Below are positions 1 to 11,859 of a stretch of 64,000 nucleotides of DNA, piece after piece; position 1 is the stretch's first letter; each line of letters begins with the position of its first letter. The position numbers were made by a program, and so were the translations under genes. The notes beneath the pieces are model-generated. The model was not told where the DNA came from. It made no database searches and saw nothing but the letters and a program-made list of their open reading frames with translations. This stretch comes from Tridacna crocea. Lineage: Eukaryota > Mollusca > Bivalvia > Cardiida > Cardiidae. The stretch spans positions 32,768,619 to 32,832,618 of the forward strand of contig OX031071.1 in the NCBI GenBank assembly GCA_943736015.1, given 5' to 3'.

Positions 1-120
1 AATGTATCTGTAACAAGTATCGACCCGGGTCAGTCAGCACGAACTGCACAGGCTGACCTGGGTCGAAACTTTTCGTCTTTGGTCAATTTCTGCGGTTACA
101 AGGACCATTCTACTTCATAA
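1..120 (+). repeat. Fragment of GC-dyad repeat (family D)
   Basis: The text gcacaggctgacctgggtcg followed by a 'tttggtcaat' stretch matches the middle of the family D repeats seen at 15280-15535 and 54708-54925. Only the interior is present, cut by the window edge. Confidence 0.55.
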
Positions 121-539
121 GTAAATCTGTTGTTAAAATTATGGCAAATTTATATCATTACTTATGTGGTCGCCTTCTTGTTACCATGGAACAAAGATGC
201 ATTAAAACTATTTGCCAGGGCATGGCTAAAATAATTCGGCTAATATTACTAGTCAATAGTCAAAACAAAAACTTGTATCACGATCTGAAAGTACTAAGAG
301 TAGAAAAATCTTGCCGACCCCAATACTGTACAAGTAATACATTCTGTACAGTCTGATCTCTACCTATACAGTCTGCAACAGCGCAAAGAGTCACATTCAG
401 AAACCCAAGAATTGATAAAGACACGTGTTATACAAGACAGACCACCGCGTGCATGTTTAGTCTGGGCAGATATCGGGAAATTTCTCAAGGCCTCAGGTTC
501 AACTGCGATAACCGAATTATAAAATAAAATCACGTAACT

Positions 540-1060
540 TACACTGTAAATTTTGAGAAACACGACACGTGTTTTTAGGGTATTACATACTAAAACACCG
601 GTATTTTTAGAATAAATACTGGTGTTTTGTACCTGTTTTGGTGTCTTAGTGAGCGTGTTTTATACCATAACACCCGTCGTTTTGTTTGTTGACGGTCTTA
701 CAGCAGATGGCTTCGGATGCTTATTTCTATTCGAGGCACTGATTTGTGTAAGTATATTATGTTAAATGTTATCTTGTTAATTATTTAAAAGAATGATGTA
801 GAATAAAGTTATAACATATAAAATGGCATAAGTGAGCTGAGCTTCAAATGATTGTTGTCTCGATTACAGTGACTGTTTAAAGGGTTGCCCTCTCTCTGTT
901 AAAAAACATATAGATACCTCCTCATATACATCGAGCTAGGCGTTAAAAACGCTATAAATGCCTCAGAATCAATGGGCACATTTGGCATCTAAGTTTATAA
1001 AACGGGTCACTGTTTTTAACGTGTTGCACTTGTAAAACACGAGGGCGTTTTATTAGAGGT
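540..1060. repeat. Region rich in AAAACACC/GGTGTTTT motifs
   Basis: Short motifs such as aacaccgg, ggtgttttg and aacacccg recur on both strands. An acactgtaaa-like end lies near 550. The motif content matches the element at 11178-11452, so this is probably a degraded relative. Borders are approximate. Confidence 0.35.
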
Positions 1061-1129
1061 ATGCAGTCACTTCTTTTTCTTCTTTAATAATGTCATGTCG
1101 AAAGTTTTCCTTTGTCAATATTTTATAAT

Positions 1130-1270
1130 AGGTACCAAAAAATGGTATGGAATACTAAGACTATGGTAAGAAGTGGTAAGATTATTGTACGAAATAGTAT
1201 TGTAGTAGGAAATGGTTTAAGTTGTGGTACGAAGTGCCTGGTGCGAAAGGATTATGGCACGAAACGTCCG
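1130..1270. repeat. Degenerate short tandem repeat (ggtacgaaatggt-like)
   Basis: Variants of tggtacgaaatggt/taagatt recur about every 20-25 bp (ggtatggaat, ggtaagaagt, gtacgaaatag, ggtacgaagt, ggcacgaaac). The array is too decayed for a clean unit. Confidence 0.4.
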
Positions 1271-2407
1271 TAATTCTTTTTTAGCACACTACGGCTTTTT
1301 TTCTCTTTTTTTTTCAATATTATTTTCAAAACAGCCATTTTCATGAAAGAAATGGTCATTTCGGAACCTATTTCAAATGAAAACTGTAAAATAATAGATT
1401 TTAAAGATATATTTATCAAATCATTCTTACTGAGACGCTTATTGACGACTGTAAAATTCACGATGACAAGCGCCTAAGAAAAAGCGGGCCTTTTGCAGAC
1501 GCTTCTTCCTGGACGGCATATTGAAAATTTCGGACAATAAATTTCAAAAATACTTGTATTTCCACGGTAAATTTGCATTCCTTTGCAATTCAGCATAAAT
1601 TTCAAACTTATCCCCGTAATCTGAATGTGTATCAGGGTATTTTATATTTTACTGCCAGTTTATTCGTGATGATGTTTCTCCATTTCCAGTTGTCTACTGG
1701 AGATGATTGTGGGTGGGATAGTGTTTTTTCACACACAGTAAAAACCAACAAAACTAGGCTGATAATGATGTTTCATGGTACTGCACATCCTGCACATCCT
1801 GCATACAAGTTTGTTACATGTTTAGTTAGTGGTGAATTGATTAAAGTAGTATAAAGCATATCATACCCAATACTTTTGGGATTGGTTGGTTCGTTGTATT
1901 GGGGTTTAACGCCACTTTAACAGCTAAGGTCATATGGCAGTTGGTGACTCGCATATGTTTCCTGGCTTTCTCACACCAGTGCTAACACACCAAAGCCAAC
2001 GACTACTTTTCTCACATGTGTCAGCAGAGGTGAGAGGCGAAAATATGCCAGAAAGAAGTTTGGCTCAACCGGGTATCGAACATGTCACGAGTTCACCAGG
2101 TCACGAGTCTGACATGCTTTGAACCACCGAGGCGGGGTGATACTTTTGGGAAGTTTTGATTGCCAATTTTGAGTATTTTCTAAGCTTTCTAAACATCAAT
2201 GTGACCTGTATGACATCTGTAAAAACAGAAGTGTATAGATGAGTAATCTCTTCACCCCTTTGGCCCTGAAATTGTAACTGCAACACTGAGTTGTCGTGTG
2301 TGTGCCTTTTTTGTATATCTAACACATAGTCTTTTTAAGAATTAGGTTAGCGATGCTATGGCTGTCCAGGGCTTTTTTACCTTGTATTTTGAGTAGAAAC
2401 TGACTAG
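1271..2407. other. No recognisable gene or repeat
   Basis: The only open frames are short and lack coding character. I see no confident element here. Confidence 0.4.
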
Positions 2408-2557
2408 AAATTTAAAATTTGTTTTGTGAAGGGTAGAAAACATTGTTGGAAAAGGAGAAAATGCTGGTAACCAGCATTTTCTCCTTTTCCCACAATGTTT
2501 TCTAAAGGTTTCTTTCTCAGGGGTGTCAAAAGTAGGGATTGTGTGGTAATGGGTTAA
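2408..2557 (-). mobile_element. hp-MITE, truncated copy
   Basis: It keeps the 'gaagggtagaaaacattg' arm, the central hairpin (gaaaatgctggt/accagcattttc) and the terminal tagggattgtgtggtaatgg then TTAA. The opposite TTAA end is missing. Confidence 0.8.
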
Positions 2558-3118
2558 TCGAAGGAATTAATTTTTTGTAAGCATCATTCAATATTAAATC
2601 CATTGACATGTTATATAATTGTCTTTGGTAAAAACTTACAGGTGACAAAAAAAGGTTTTCTTAACACATTCAAGCTTGGTTTTTAACAGTAGTGTTAAAA
2701 AGGGCTCTAAGCCTATATGTGCAAATTCTGTGAGATATTTGGCCAAAGTTTAAACAGTTAAAGTTTGAATGTTGAATCTGTTTCACTTGTTAATTAAATT
2801 GCTGCCCCTTCTATATACTGTATATACGTACACTGCCATTGTTTTATTGACGTACATTGAAGTCTGTCTAATTTCCCAATTGGGCCAAAATCATGCTTGA
2901 ATTTCCCAAAATGAAAGGCTAAGGCCCCTTTCCAATTTTTGGAAAAAAAGCCCTGCTGTCATCTCATACAATATGTTTTATCGAATGAATACTCTTTAAA
3001 ATGAAAGTTTAAGGAAGGGAAGACATTTATTCCATATGTCATTGTACTGATATATATTGTCTCAGTCCTATTAGAAATAATACCAAAATGCATTTTTGCT
3101 TATGTGTTCATTCTATAG

Positions 3119-3217
3119 TGTTTCTTTGCGGAAGTACACAGGACATATTGTGCGTCTTCATAATAATGATCCCAACTTCTTCATAGAGAGAGAGAGAGAG
3201 ATTAAAGCAATAGGCAG
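3119..3217 (+). CDS. Tentative internal exon, unknown protein
   Basis: An acceptor-like ttctatag precedes, and an AG|gtatga donor follows, an open stretch with protein-like text (YTGHIVRLHNNDPNFFIERE). The GAGAGA run in it encodes alternating Glu-Arg. No family is recognised. Its outgoing phase (2) does not fit directly onto the exon beginning at 5365, so an intermediate exon would be needed if both belong to one gene. This may be chance. Confidence 0.25.
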
Positions 3218-3936
3218 GTATGATTAAAATATATTCTGTGCTGTGCTGCTTATATGACTTGGCTGACTGCATCTGATTTCAGATGATGATTGAAATAAGT
3301 ACATCCTTGGTGTGGATCATTTAAATACTTGTGCTGACAGATAGACACAATTGTTTGAAGCAGTGACCTTGTTGAAGCCTGGTGGCAAGGAGGTAAGTTC
3401 ATGAAGATTTTACTGCATAGTTCGTCATGAGAAGACCTGCTATTTGCACATGTATATGAAAACGAAGGTGCAGATCAGCTGTGTAGTAACTGTGCAGCCA
3501 ATAAGTGCCTTTGTTTTTGCCACAATGATAGTACAGTCCATGTACTTTCTTCACCCAAAATTTTAAACATCCCAGATCTACCCATCTTTTGTGGCTGTAC
3601 AGCCTTGTTTGTGTTTGGCCTGCCTTGAAACCCTGAAGACAGATTTTCTCCCAATGAAGCTCACATCCATACATTGTAAATAACAAAGAAGTTACATGTA
3701 TGTTTCTGAAATACACAGTATGTAAAAGTTTCTGAATAAGTAATCATATTCCACACTTTCAACAATCTTCCATACAATGTTTGCAATAATATTGATAATA
3801 GTAATGATAATGGATATTGTTTTTCAAGAGGGTAACATGATCCTAAAAATATGGACACATGGTGTCTAAATTAAGTTGCTGACAGGGATGTTATGCCTCA
3901 AAACAAACAAAACATATTCATTCATAATAGTTCTGT

Positions 3937-4162
3937 AACCCATTACCACACAATCCCTACTTTTGACGCCCCTGAGAAAGAAGCCTTTAGAAAACATTGC
4001 GGGAAAGGAGAAAATGCTGGTAACCAGCATTTTCTCCCTTTCCCACAATGTTTTCTACCCTTCACAAAACAAATTTCAAATTTTCAGTCACTTTTATTTT
4101 GTCGTCTGCAAATGCTTTCAATTTGAATCAGTCTAAAATATTGTTGTTTGGTAATGGGTTAA
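3937..4162 (+). mobile_element. hp-MITE, full-length copy
   Basis: It starts TAACCCATTACCACACAATC and ends tttggtaatgggTTAA. The central hairpin is intact, with both arms matching (gagaaaatgctggt / accagcattttctc). It abuts the next copy in the opposite orientation at a TTAATTAA junction. Confidence 0.9.
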
Positions 4163-4389
4163 TTAACTCATTACCACACGAGACAATTTTGGACTGGTCC
4201 AAATTGAAAGCATTTGCAGACGACAAAATAAAGGTGACTGAAAAATAGAAACTTGTTCTGGGAAGGGTAGAAAACACTGGGAAAAGGAGAAAATGCTGGT
4301 TACCAGCATTTTCTCCTTTTCCCACAGTGTTTTCAAAAGGCTTCTTTCTCAGGGGCATCAAAAGTAGGGATTGAGTGGTAATGGGTTAA
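4163..4389 (-). mobile_element. hp-MITE, full-length copy, inverted relative to neighbour
   Basis: It starts TTAACTCATTACCACACGAG and ends tagggattgagtggtaatgg then TTAA. Together with 3937-4162 it forms a large inverted pair of about 450 bp. Confidence 0.9.
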
Positions 4390-4897
4390 GAGCATCAAAT
4401 TTCTAGTGAATGAGCCATGTTTGATAAAAAATCAGATGCATCAAAACTCAACCAAATGCAAACTGGAACCCCATAAAAGGATCAGACAAATTGTGCAGAC
4501 CCAGATCAGACACTGTATGTTCATGGTCTACTCTTTAGTCTTTTTGCTTACAGAATTTTCCATCACAAATCGAAGAGAAATGAAAAAGAGCACTTGACAA
4601 TCCTTAAATGACGTAATGACTTATCGAGCTTGTAATAATAGAAGAGTCCTCAGGTACACAATGGGTAAATAGTCTTATTTGGTTTTATTTTAACTCATTA
4701 CAGTTTACTGCTTAATCAAAAAATAGGAAATAGGTGAACAGTGCAGACCCAAATCAGATGCCCCATATATCCCAGCTTCTGATCAGGGTTTACACTCTTT
4801 GCAAACAGGAATTTCTGTTAAAATAAAAGTAAAGAAAAAATTAGACCAGACATCCTTTTACTGCCTTGTATTTTAATACAGTATTGCCTTGCATCTC

Positions 4898-5111
4898 TTA
4901 ACCCTTTACCAAACAATCCCTGGTTTTAACGACCCTGAGGAAGAAGCCTTCTAAAAACAATGTGGGAAATGGTAACTAACATTTTCTCCTTTTCCTGCAA
5001 TGTTTTCTATCCTGCAAAAAAACAAATTTCAATTTGTGATATACTTTTATTTTGTTGCAAGTGCTTCCAATTTGGACTGGTCAAAAATTTTGTTGTTTGG
5101 TAAAGAGTTAA
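4898..5111 (+). mobile_element. hp-MITE, full-length but diverged
   Basis: Both TTAA termini are present (TTAACCCTTTACCAAACAAT and gtttggtaaagagTTAA). The hairpin is shortened: the left arm reads atggtaactaacatttt, so the stem no longer pairs fully. Confidence 0.85.
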
Positions 5112-5364
5112 ATGGGATGAAGTCAAACAGTGCACGTCCAGATCAGACTTTGCATATACATGTATTGCAGCTTCTAATGGGAGTCTGCACTGTATCCTAA
5201 CAAGAACTTTCTAATAAAGATCAAAATTAGATTAAAATTAGACCAGACATCCCTTGATGGAAAATGGACTCCTTGAGTTTATTGTCATGGAGGAATCCAT
5301 GGCATAAAATTAAATGGTTTCAACCTTTCAGTCAGGACCCATGAATTGACATGTATATTTTCAG

Positions 5365-5664
5365 GATGTTCAGGAGTCAGAAATTGAAAAGTTCTTGTCC
5401 TCTAAACCTATGGCTCCACCTAATCTTGTTGCTGTCGGAATGTTGAATGAAGAAGTTGACAGTGTGTTCATCATTGGTGATGATACCAGAATCTCCTTAA
5501 CGACTAAGTCACTGAATGAGGCACTATTTCTTTTTTTAGCTTGGTATTATATTACAGATTTGGAGTACACAAGATGCAACTCACAACTGCTAGGTTTTTG
5601 CCAGCAACTGGTGCTAAACAACCATTTCAATGCCAGAAATCTACAGCCCTTATTCAATTTCTGA
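5365..5664 (+). CDS. Probable 3'-terminal exon, uncharacterised protein
   Basis: A continuous frame follows an acceptor (atattttcag|gat) and runs 99 codons to TGA. The text is protein-like and hydrophobic in its second half: residues around 12-20 are KPMAPPNLV, then VDSVFIIGDD, SLNEALFLFLAWYY, and LLGFCQQLVL near the end. This 'SL.EALF.L...YY..DLEY' layout resembles the C-terminal domain of uncharacterised proteins I have met in bivalves and fish; that is recollection, not a search result. The AATAAA at 5664-5669 overlaps the last base of the stop codon, so a very short 3' UTR is possible. Upstream exons are not identified with confidence. It could be a retained transposon-associated gene rather than a host gene. 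Confidence 0.45.
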   Translation, partial: DVQESEIEKFLSSKPMAPPNLVAVGMLNEEVDSVFIIGDDTRISLTTKSLNEALFLFLAWYYITDLEYTRCNSQLLGFCQQLVLNNHFNARNLQPLFNF

Positions 5665-6051
5665 ATAAAGTGGAAAAAGCTGTGACTACAGTTAGAGACT
5701 ATAGTCTATTGTTCTTTAATCCTAGTCAAAGACATTTTAACGTTGTGATTTACCAACTTCTGCATTTTGCACATTTTGTGCAAGAAAAATTAGAAATTAC
5801 TCAACAAATTTTTGTCAGTGCAAACAGTTGATGCAGAGAAATATATAATGTATGGTATTTCTCCTCTGTAAAAGTTAAAGCTAAAATCAAACCAAATTCA
5901 TTAGGATTGCTCAGACACTTACTACCGCCCCTCATGAGGCTTACATGTTGGAAAATATGGCAGTTCTATGCAGGAGCCTGCAGTTTTAAAAGTCACTAGC
6001 AAGATATTTCTAAGTTAATTGAATAGAGGAAATTTGGTTTCTTTTGGTGAA

Positions 6052-6465
6052 AGGTTGAAATTTATTTCATAGAGTGAACACCATTGGTAACATTTTCACA
6101 AGTGGCTGTGCAACTCATGAAAATATTACCAGTGGCATTCACTTGATGAAACAAATTTCAATCTTTCACCAACAACAAATATTCTATTTATTTCATACTT
6201 TTAACCCTTTCTGGGAACTTTATCAAAATCCAGCTATTCCTTGTGGCATACCCCTCCAGCATAGCAACGCATTACAGTATTACTTCAAGGCGCGAGAAAT
6301 GTAAGGCAAATGATGTAATATTTCCATTAGGTTGTGAGGCACGTGCAATTTACCTAAGCAACAAGAATATGAAAATCGGTATTTTTACTGGTTGTACCCA
6401 TGTAGTATCGAAAATTATTTCTCTGCTATTTCTCGATATCCTACTGGAAAGCATGAAATAAAGTA
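6052..6465 (+). mobile_element. Family F element, diverged copy
   Basis: It aligns over its whole length with 16130-16566: gagtgaacaccattggtaac, then aacaaatattctat, tttcatacttttaacc, gcatagcaacgcattaca, and ctcgatatcctactggaaag near the end. The internal hairpin seen in the other copy has decayed here (gagtgaacaccattgg versus ccagtggcattcac). Confidence 0.75.
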
Positions 6466-6671
6466 AGTTCCTTAACATCAGAAAGTAACATCCTCATATT
6501 TTTGTGAATTTTTAAAATTCTGGCTGAAATATGTTACAAATTTTTAGTAGTTTGTTAGTTTTAGGGTTTCAAGTGATTTCTCTGATGAATTGGGGAGGTC
6601 AATTCTTTTCATATTTCACATGTAGTGGGGAAACAAATAGTCATGGTTTCTTGTTAGGCAGATAAAAACTG

Positions 6672-6914
6672 GGGGCCCAGTTGCTCAAAGCTGAACACAT
6701 CGTTAATTGAAGAGACGTTAGCATTTGTATCATGTAATACAAGAAAAGGTGATTTTTTTAATGAAAAAATGTGTGTAGATTTTTCAATGCAAAGGCTGCT
6801 CAAATTTTTTCAGCAAAAAATACCAGTATATGCAATAATATCTTCATTAGAACACTTAAAGAAATGACCCGAAACGAGCTTGTTTAGCTAACAAGGCTTT
6901 GAACAACTGGGCCC
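6672..6914. mobile_element. MITE with GGGCCCAGTTG terminal inverted repeats
   Basis: The left end ggggcccagttgctcaaagc is mirrored by gctttgaacaactgggccc at the right, giving ~19-bp TIRs with one mismatch around a 243-bp AT-rich interior without coding capacity. Confidence 0.85.
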
Positions 6915-7065
6915 TGGTTGCTATTGCAACTTATAATTACTATAGACTTATAAGGGGAAAAGTGGAAATTGTTTCTAGAATATTGTCTTTCCTGTACTCA
7001 CAGTGCCTTGTTTTGAAGAACAAAAAAATTGTATGATAAACCATTGTAAATTTAGTCCTACTGTC

Positions 7066-7290
7066 TCCCATTACCACACAATCCCTAATTTTGACGACCC
7101 TGAGAAGGAGCCTTTAGAAAACATTGTGGGAAACTGAGAAAATGCTAGTAACCAGCAATTTCTCCTTTTCCCACAATGTTTTCTACCCTTCACAGAACAA
7201 ATTTCAGATTTTCAATCACTTTTATTTTGTCCACTGCAAATGCTTTTGATTTGGACAAAACTAAAATACTGTGGTTTGGTAACGAGTTAA
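7066..7290 (+). mobile_element. hp-MITE, near full-length
   Basis: The left end has lost TTAA (ctgtctcccattaccacac). The right end is gtggtttggtaacgagTTAA. The hairpin has mismatches (aatgctagtaaccagcaatt). Confidence 0.85.
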
Positions 7291-7498
7291 TACACGTAAC
7301 ATTCCTCATTGCTACAGATTTAGAACGCATGGTTGTGGTTCTCAAAATCATTTTACTAATTCTGTTGAACACAGTTAAACTTTTTTTTACTTGGTCCATT
7401 TCGTTTTTATACTTATTTCTACAACCAAGAAAAATAACAGTGTATATTACCATCATGGTCATTTGTGCGTTCATTTCTCAAATCCTGTAAAAGAATTT

Positions 7499-7725
7499 TT
7501 AACTCATTACCAAACAACAATATTTTAGGCTTGTCCAAATCGAAAGCATTTGCAGACGATAACATAAAAGTGACTGAAAATTTGAATTTTTTTTTTGTGA
7601 AGGGTAGAAAACGTGAGAAAAGGAGAAAATGCTGGTTACCAGCATTTTCTCCTTTTCCTACAATGTTTTCTAAAGGCTTCTTTCTCAGGGGCGTCAAAAG
7701 TAGGGATTATGTGGTAATGGGCTAA
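7499..7725 (-). mobile_element. hp-MITE, full-length copy
   Basis: It starts TTAACTCATTACCAAACAAC and ends attatgtggtaatgggCTAA, a one-base change in the terminal TTAA. The hairpin is intact. Confidence 0.88.
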
Positions 7726-7772
7726 ATGACAGTTCTTAAGCTTTTGCCATTGTTTTGTTGAATAAATGTTCT

Positions 7773-7982
7773 TGAACTCTTTATCACACAATCCCTACTT
7801 TGGACGACCCTAAGAAAAACGCCTTCTGAAAACATTGTGGGAAAAGGTGGAAATGGTGGTAAACAGCATTTTCTCCTTTTCCCACAATGTTTTCAACCCT
7901 TCACAAAGCAAATTTCAAACTTTCAGTCATTTGTATTTTGTCGTCTGCAAATGCTTTGGATTTGGACAAACATATAAGTTAA
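7773..7982 (+). mobile_element. hp-MITE, right end shortened
   Basis: It runs from tgaactctttatcacacaat to gatttggacaaacatataag then TTAA. The terminal aaaattttgttgtttggta block is missing, and the TTAA is shared with the next copy. Confidence 0.8.
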
Positions 7983-8103
7983 CTCTTTACCACACAATCC
8001 CAACCTTTAACGACCCTGAAAAGAAAGCCTTTTAAAACATTGTGGAAAAAGGAGAAAATGCTGGTTACCAGCATTTTCTCCTTTTCCCACAAAGTTTTCT
8101 ACA
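7979..8103 (+). mobile_element. hp-MITE, left half only
   Basis: TTAACTCTTTACCACACAAT through an intact hairpin, then it stops at 'cacaaagttttctac' where a 154-bp tandem array begins. The matching right end (9012-9091) lies beyond the array. Confidence 0.8.
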
Positions 8104-8905
8104 TTCTACATTCCTCCATTTCAAGTTTAGAGTTTCCATTACTTGTTTACGCATTAAAGTCTGTATTTTTGGTCAGATTTCCATGAAATTTGCAGAGTTT
8201 GTTTATCTTGTCAATAGCTTCAACCCTAGATTTTGAAAAAATTCCTACAAACAGTATGGGAAAAGTAGCCGTTTCAAGTTGAAAACTGTCATTTCTTGTT
8301 TACACAATAAAGTCTTCATTTTTGGTCAGATTTCCGTGTAACTTACACAGTTTGTTTATCTTATCAATAGCTTGAACCGTATTGATTTTGAAAAAAATCC
8401 GACAAACAGTATGGGAAAAGTAGCCTTTTCAAGTTTAAAATTTCCATTTCTTGTTTATGCGATAAAGTCTTCATTTTTGGTCAAATTTTCTTGAAACTTG
8501 CAGAGTTTGTTTATCTTATCAATAGCTTCAACCCTATTGATTTTGAAAAAGTTCCAGCAAACAGTATGGGAAAAGTACCCATTTCAAGTTGAAAACTTTC
8601 ATTTCTTGTTTACGCGATTAAGTCTTCATTTTTGGTCAGATTTCCCTGAAATGTGCACAGTTTGTTTATCTCATCAATAGCTTGAACCCTTTTGATTTTG
8701 AAAAAAATCCGACAAACAGTATGGAAAATAGCCATTTCAAATTGAACAATTTCATTACCTGTTTACACGATAAAGTATTTATTTGTGATCAGATTTTTAT
8801 GAATTTTTTTTCAGCTTGTTTATCCCATCAATTGCTTTTTAACCCTGTTGAGTTTGAAAAAATTCAACAAATAGTAATGGAAAAGTAGCCATTTTGAGTT
8901 GAAAA
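8104..8905 (+). repeat. ~154-bp tandem array, about 5 copies
   Basis: The landmark aaagtct/aaagtat recurs at 8156, 8309, 8464, 8619 and 8772. Each unit carries atttttggtcagatttcc, gtttgtttatctta, tcaatagctt, attgattttgaaaaa and cagtatgggaaaagtagcc. The array lies between a left half and a right end of hp-MITE. Confidence 0.9.
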
Positions 8906-9011
8906 TGTCAATTTTTTGTCTTTTTGCTTTTTAATGAATTCCTATGTATGCTTTATTTAAAAGCAAACTCTCTACCAGCAGAGCATATTCAGGCCCTTCA
9001 GGACGTTTTAG

Positions 9012-9091
9012 TTTATTCAAATTTATTTTGTTGTCTGCACATGCTTTCGATTTGGACAAGTCCAAAATTTTGTCGTTTGGTAAAGAGTTAA
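9012..9091 (+). mobile_element. hp-MITE, right end only
   Basis: attttgttgtctgcacatgc, then ggacaagtccaaaatttt and cgtttggtaaagagTTAA. It is collinear with the left half at 7979-8103, with the tandem array in between. Confidence 0.8.
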
Positions 9092-9229
9092 TTTGTAAAA
9101 TGTACTATTTTTAGCATGGAAATGCTAATCATTGAATTGTTATATGTATAAGTTGTTCTATTTTTTTTTTAGTCATTTGTTGTAATCACCACCAATGTGA
9201 CTTTTATTACTGAAACATAGGGGAATACT

Positions 9230-10345
9230 AGCAACAGAGACAGCAATGTCTTTTTTGTACGGCCGTCAAAGACGGGACGTATTATGGGATCTCACATGGC
9301 GTACAGGCAGCCGGGTGGGCAGGTGGTGTCCAGTTCTTAGTCCAAAGCATAACTTTGTTATCTTCAGTCCGATTGACTTGAAACTTTGCATTTGTGTTTG
9401 TTGCAATAATACAGAGTGCAGTGTGATAGAACCATAATTATACCTTATGCTGTCTTTAAATTTTTTCCCTTTGATCGTTCTTTTTACTGCATTTTCTGCT
9501 TGTCCGGAACATAAGTGTCATTTTTAGTGTGAACATCTTCAAATTTGGCATGCTTAATTGTTGAAAAATTACTGAGTGCAGTGCACAAGAAGCATAACTC
9601 TTTCTAGCATGAATTTTGACTTGTTCCCCCTTAGATCTTCACTTTTATAATTTTTCTTGCTTGTCCTTAGCATAATTTTGTTATCTTAAGTGGGAATGAC
9701 TTGAAATACGGTTTGCTTATTTGTTGCAATATTTGGAAGTGCAGTGCACAAGAATTGTAACTCTACCTCATGCTGTCTTTGGATTATTTCCCTTTGATTG
9801 TCATTTTAAAAGCATTTAGTGCTTGTCTGGAATATAACTTTGTCATTTCAACTTGGATCAACTTCAAACTCGGTATGCATGTTTGTTGCAATATTACAGA
9901 GTACAGTGCGCAAGAACAGTAACTCTGCCTAACGTGGATTTTGAGTAATTCCACTTTGACATTCATTTTTACAGTATTTCTTACTTGTCCAGAAGGCAAT
10001 TTTGTCACCTCAAGTCAAATTCACTTGAGACTTGGTAAACATGTTTGTTGCACTTATGAAAAATGCAATCCACTGGAGCCGTAACCTTACCTAATATCCT
10101 TTTGGAATTATTCCCTATTCATTAATTTTTTCACAGGTTTTCATGGTTCTCTACAATATAACTTTGTCTTTTCATGTTGGAATGACCTGAAACTTTATAT
10201 GCATGTTTTCTTAACATTAGAGGAGACATTCATGCCTATTTCAATCACTTACATGATATCTGCTGTACTGCTGTTTTTGTCTATCTACCCTTTACAATTA
10301 TTATTCCCCCTCGACAACTGGCGGTGGGATGGGCGTATCTTGCGA
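9230..10345 (+). mobile_element. Element with ~160-bp tandem core (pearl-like)
   Basis: The entry segment (acggccgtcaaagacgggac) is followed by about six diverged units in which 'cataactttgttatctt'-type text recurs near 9349, 9507, 9669, 9832, 9995 and 10153. The exit is attattccccctcgacaact. The architecture (unique 5' block, ~160-bp repeats, unique 3' block) matches the non-autonomous bivalve 'pearl' elements, which are considered Helitron-related. No protein is encoded. Confidence 0.65.
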
Positions 10346-11177
10346 CAATTTGCCACTCTTGCTATATGATATGGAAGAACAGCACAACAAAAATGATTGG
10401 TCATGTTGTCCATTTCCATGGTATCCCTGGCAACACTAAAGTGATTTAGATTTTATTTATATAAATTGCTGGATTACTAATCTGCTGCTTGTGCAGTTAT
10501 ATAAAGTTAGATTTTCAAATTGTTGACTGTTAGTTTGAAGGATAGCAGATCTTATTTGAATCATGTCATGAAAACCTGTCCTGGATTTTGAACAGGTGTG
10601 ACACAAACCAGGCTGTCCAACCACAGAAAATGGTTAGAAGCTTGAAATCTAAAATTGAGGGTTAAGAGGGGTTGTGATATCAATGTAGCAAAAAACAAAG
10701 TCGCATATTAACTGTGTGGTTATCTGTGATTTTGTTTTTACATATGCAAAAACAGGTTTTCTCATGACGAGGCTTATTTTATTAGTATTAAAAGGCTTTA
10801 ATCATAAGACTGCACGTTTGGTCCCAGACCACCAAGATGAGGAAAATCTTACTGACTAAAAGATCAACAGTGCCTTATGTTTCCTGAGAAAAAAATAAAA
10901 TTAAATACAAATACTTATCTACCTGTTCTCAATTTTCTGTGACAGTTCATGTTAATAGTCGCAACATGAGAAAATGTGTATTCTGGTTTTGTCACCTGGC
11001 GATATTCGAATTAGGCTACACAAGTACATATGCTAGCTGCATTTGTTGAAAATGGATATAATTATGATGTTACTGACGTCATCATCATATCCATTTTTAA
11101 ACCTGTTTCCCTCTATGGAGAGTGAGACAAAACTATTATACTATATCAAGCCTGTTTAGTGTAGTATATTTGACGTT
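10346..11177. other. No gene; one weak hairpin
   Basis: Nothing coding is seen. An imperfect hairpin at about 11048-11099 (aaaatggatat ... atatccattttt) has TGACGTCA in its loop side. The significance is doubtful. Confidence 0.4.
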
Positions 11178-11452
11178 GAACTGTAAAACACCTGTTTCGA
11201 AATAAAACACCTTAGTCCTGAAAACATGTAATCGTGTTTAAGAAGTGTAACAGGCTCGAAAACACCTGTTTCCCATTTTCAAACAAAACACTGAAATAGG
11301 TGTTTTCACAAAACACTAATGTTTTCATCATGTTTAATTTTAAAACACTGGTGTTTTCTCAAAACACGAACGGGTGTTAAAAAAGTGTAACAGAAAAGTG
11401 TTTTCTATCGTGTTTGGATTTAAAACACCCGCTTTTACAGTGTAGTTTCTCT
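11178..11452. mobile_element. AACACC-rich MITE
   Basis: Ends actgtaaaacacc and gcttttacagt are inverted over the outer ~9 bases. The interior is packed with aaaacacc, ggtgtttt and aaacacga motifs on both strands. It is non-coding. Confidence 0.55.
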
Positions 11453-11631
11453 TTTCTACATTGATCATGCGACAACAACATATACTTCAGGAAAATAAGG
11501 GGATTTCCCCGTCACAATCTGGGTTACCAGTCCGTCTGTACTGTAAAACATTAAAACAAATGGAGAACTGACTCAATGTCTTTTTCTATTATATTTTCCT
11601 GTTAGACTAGTATACTAGTCTCAATAGCCAT

Positions 11632-11859
11632 TTAACTCTTTCCAAAACGACAAATTTTACACTGGTTTAAACTGAAAGAATTTGCAGACGACAAAATTAA
11701 CGCGACTCCAAAATTGAAACCTGTTATGCGAGGGTAGAAAACATGGTGGTAGGAGGAGAAAAAAGCTTTTTACCAGCATTTATTCCTTTTCCCACAATGC
11801 CTTCAAAATACTTCTTTTTCAGGGTCGTGAAAACCAGGGATTGTTTGGGAAAGGTTTAA
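11632..11859 (-). mobile_element. hp-MITE, full-length, diverged hairpin
   Basis: TTAACTCTTTCCAAAACGAC ... gattgtttgggaaaggTTTAA. The core arms read ggagaaaaaagcttttta and ccagcatttattcc, so the stem is eroded. Confidence 0.85.
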
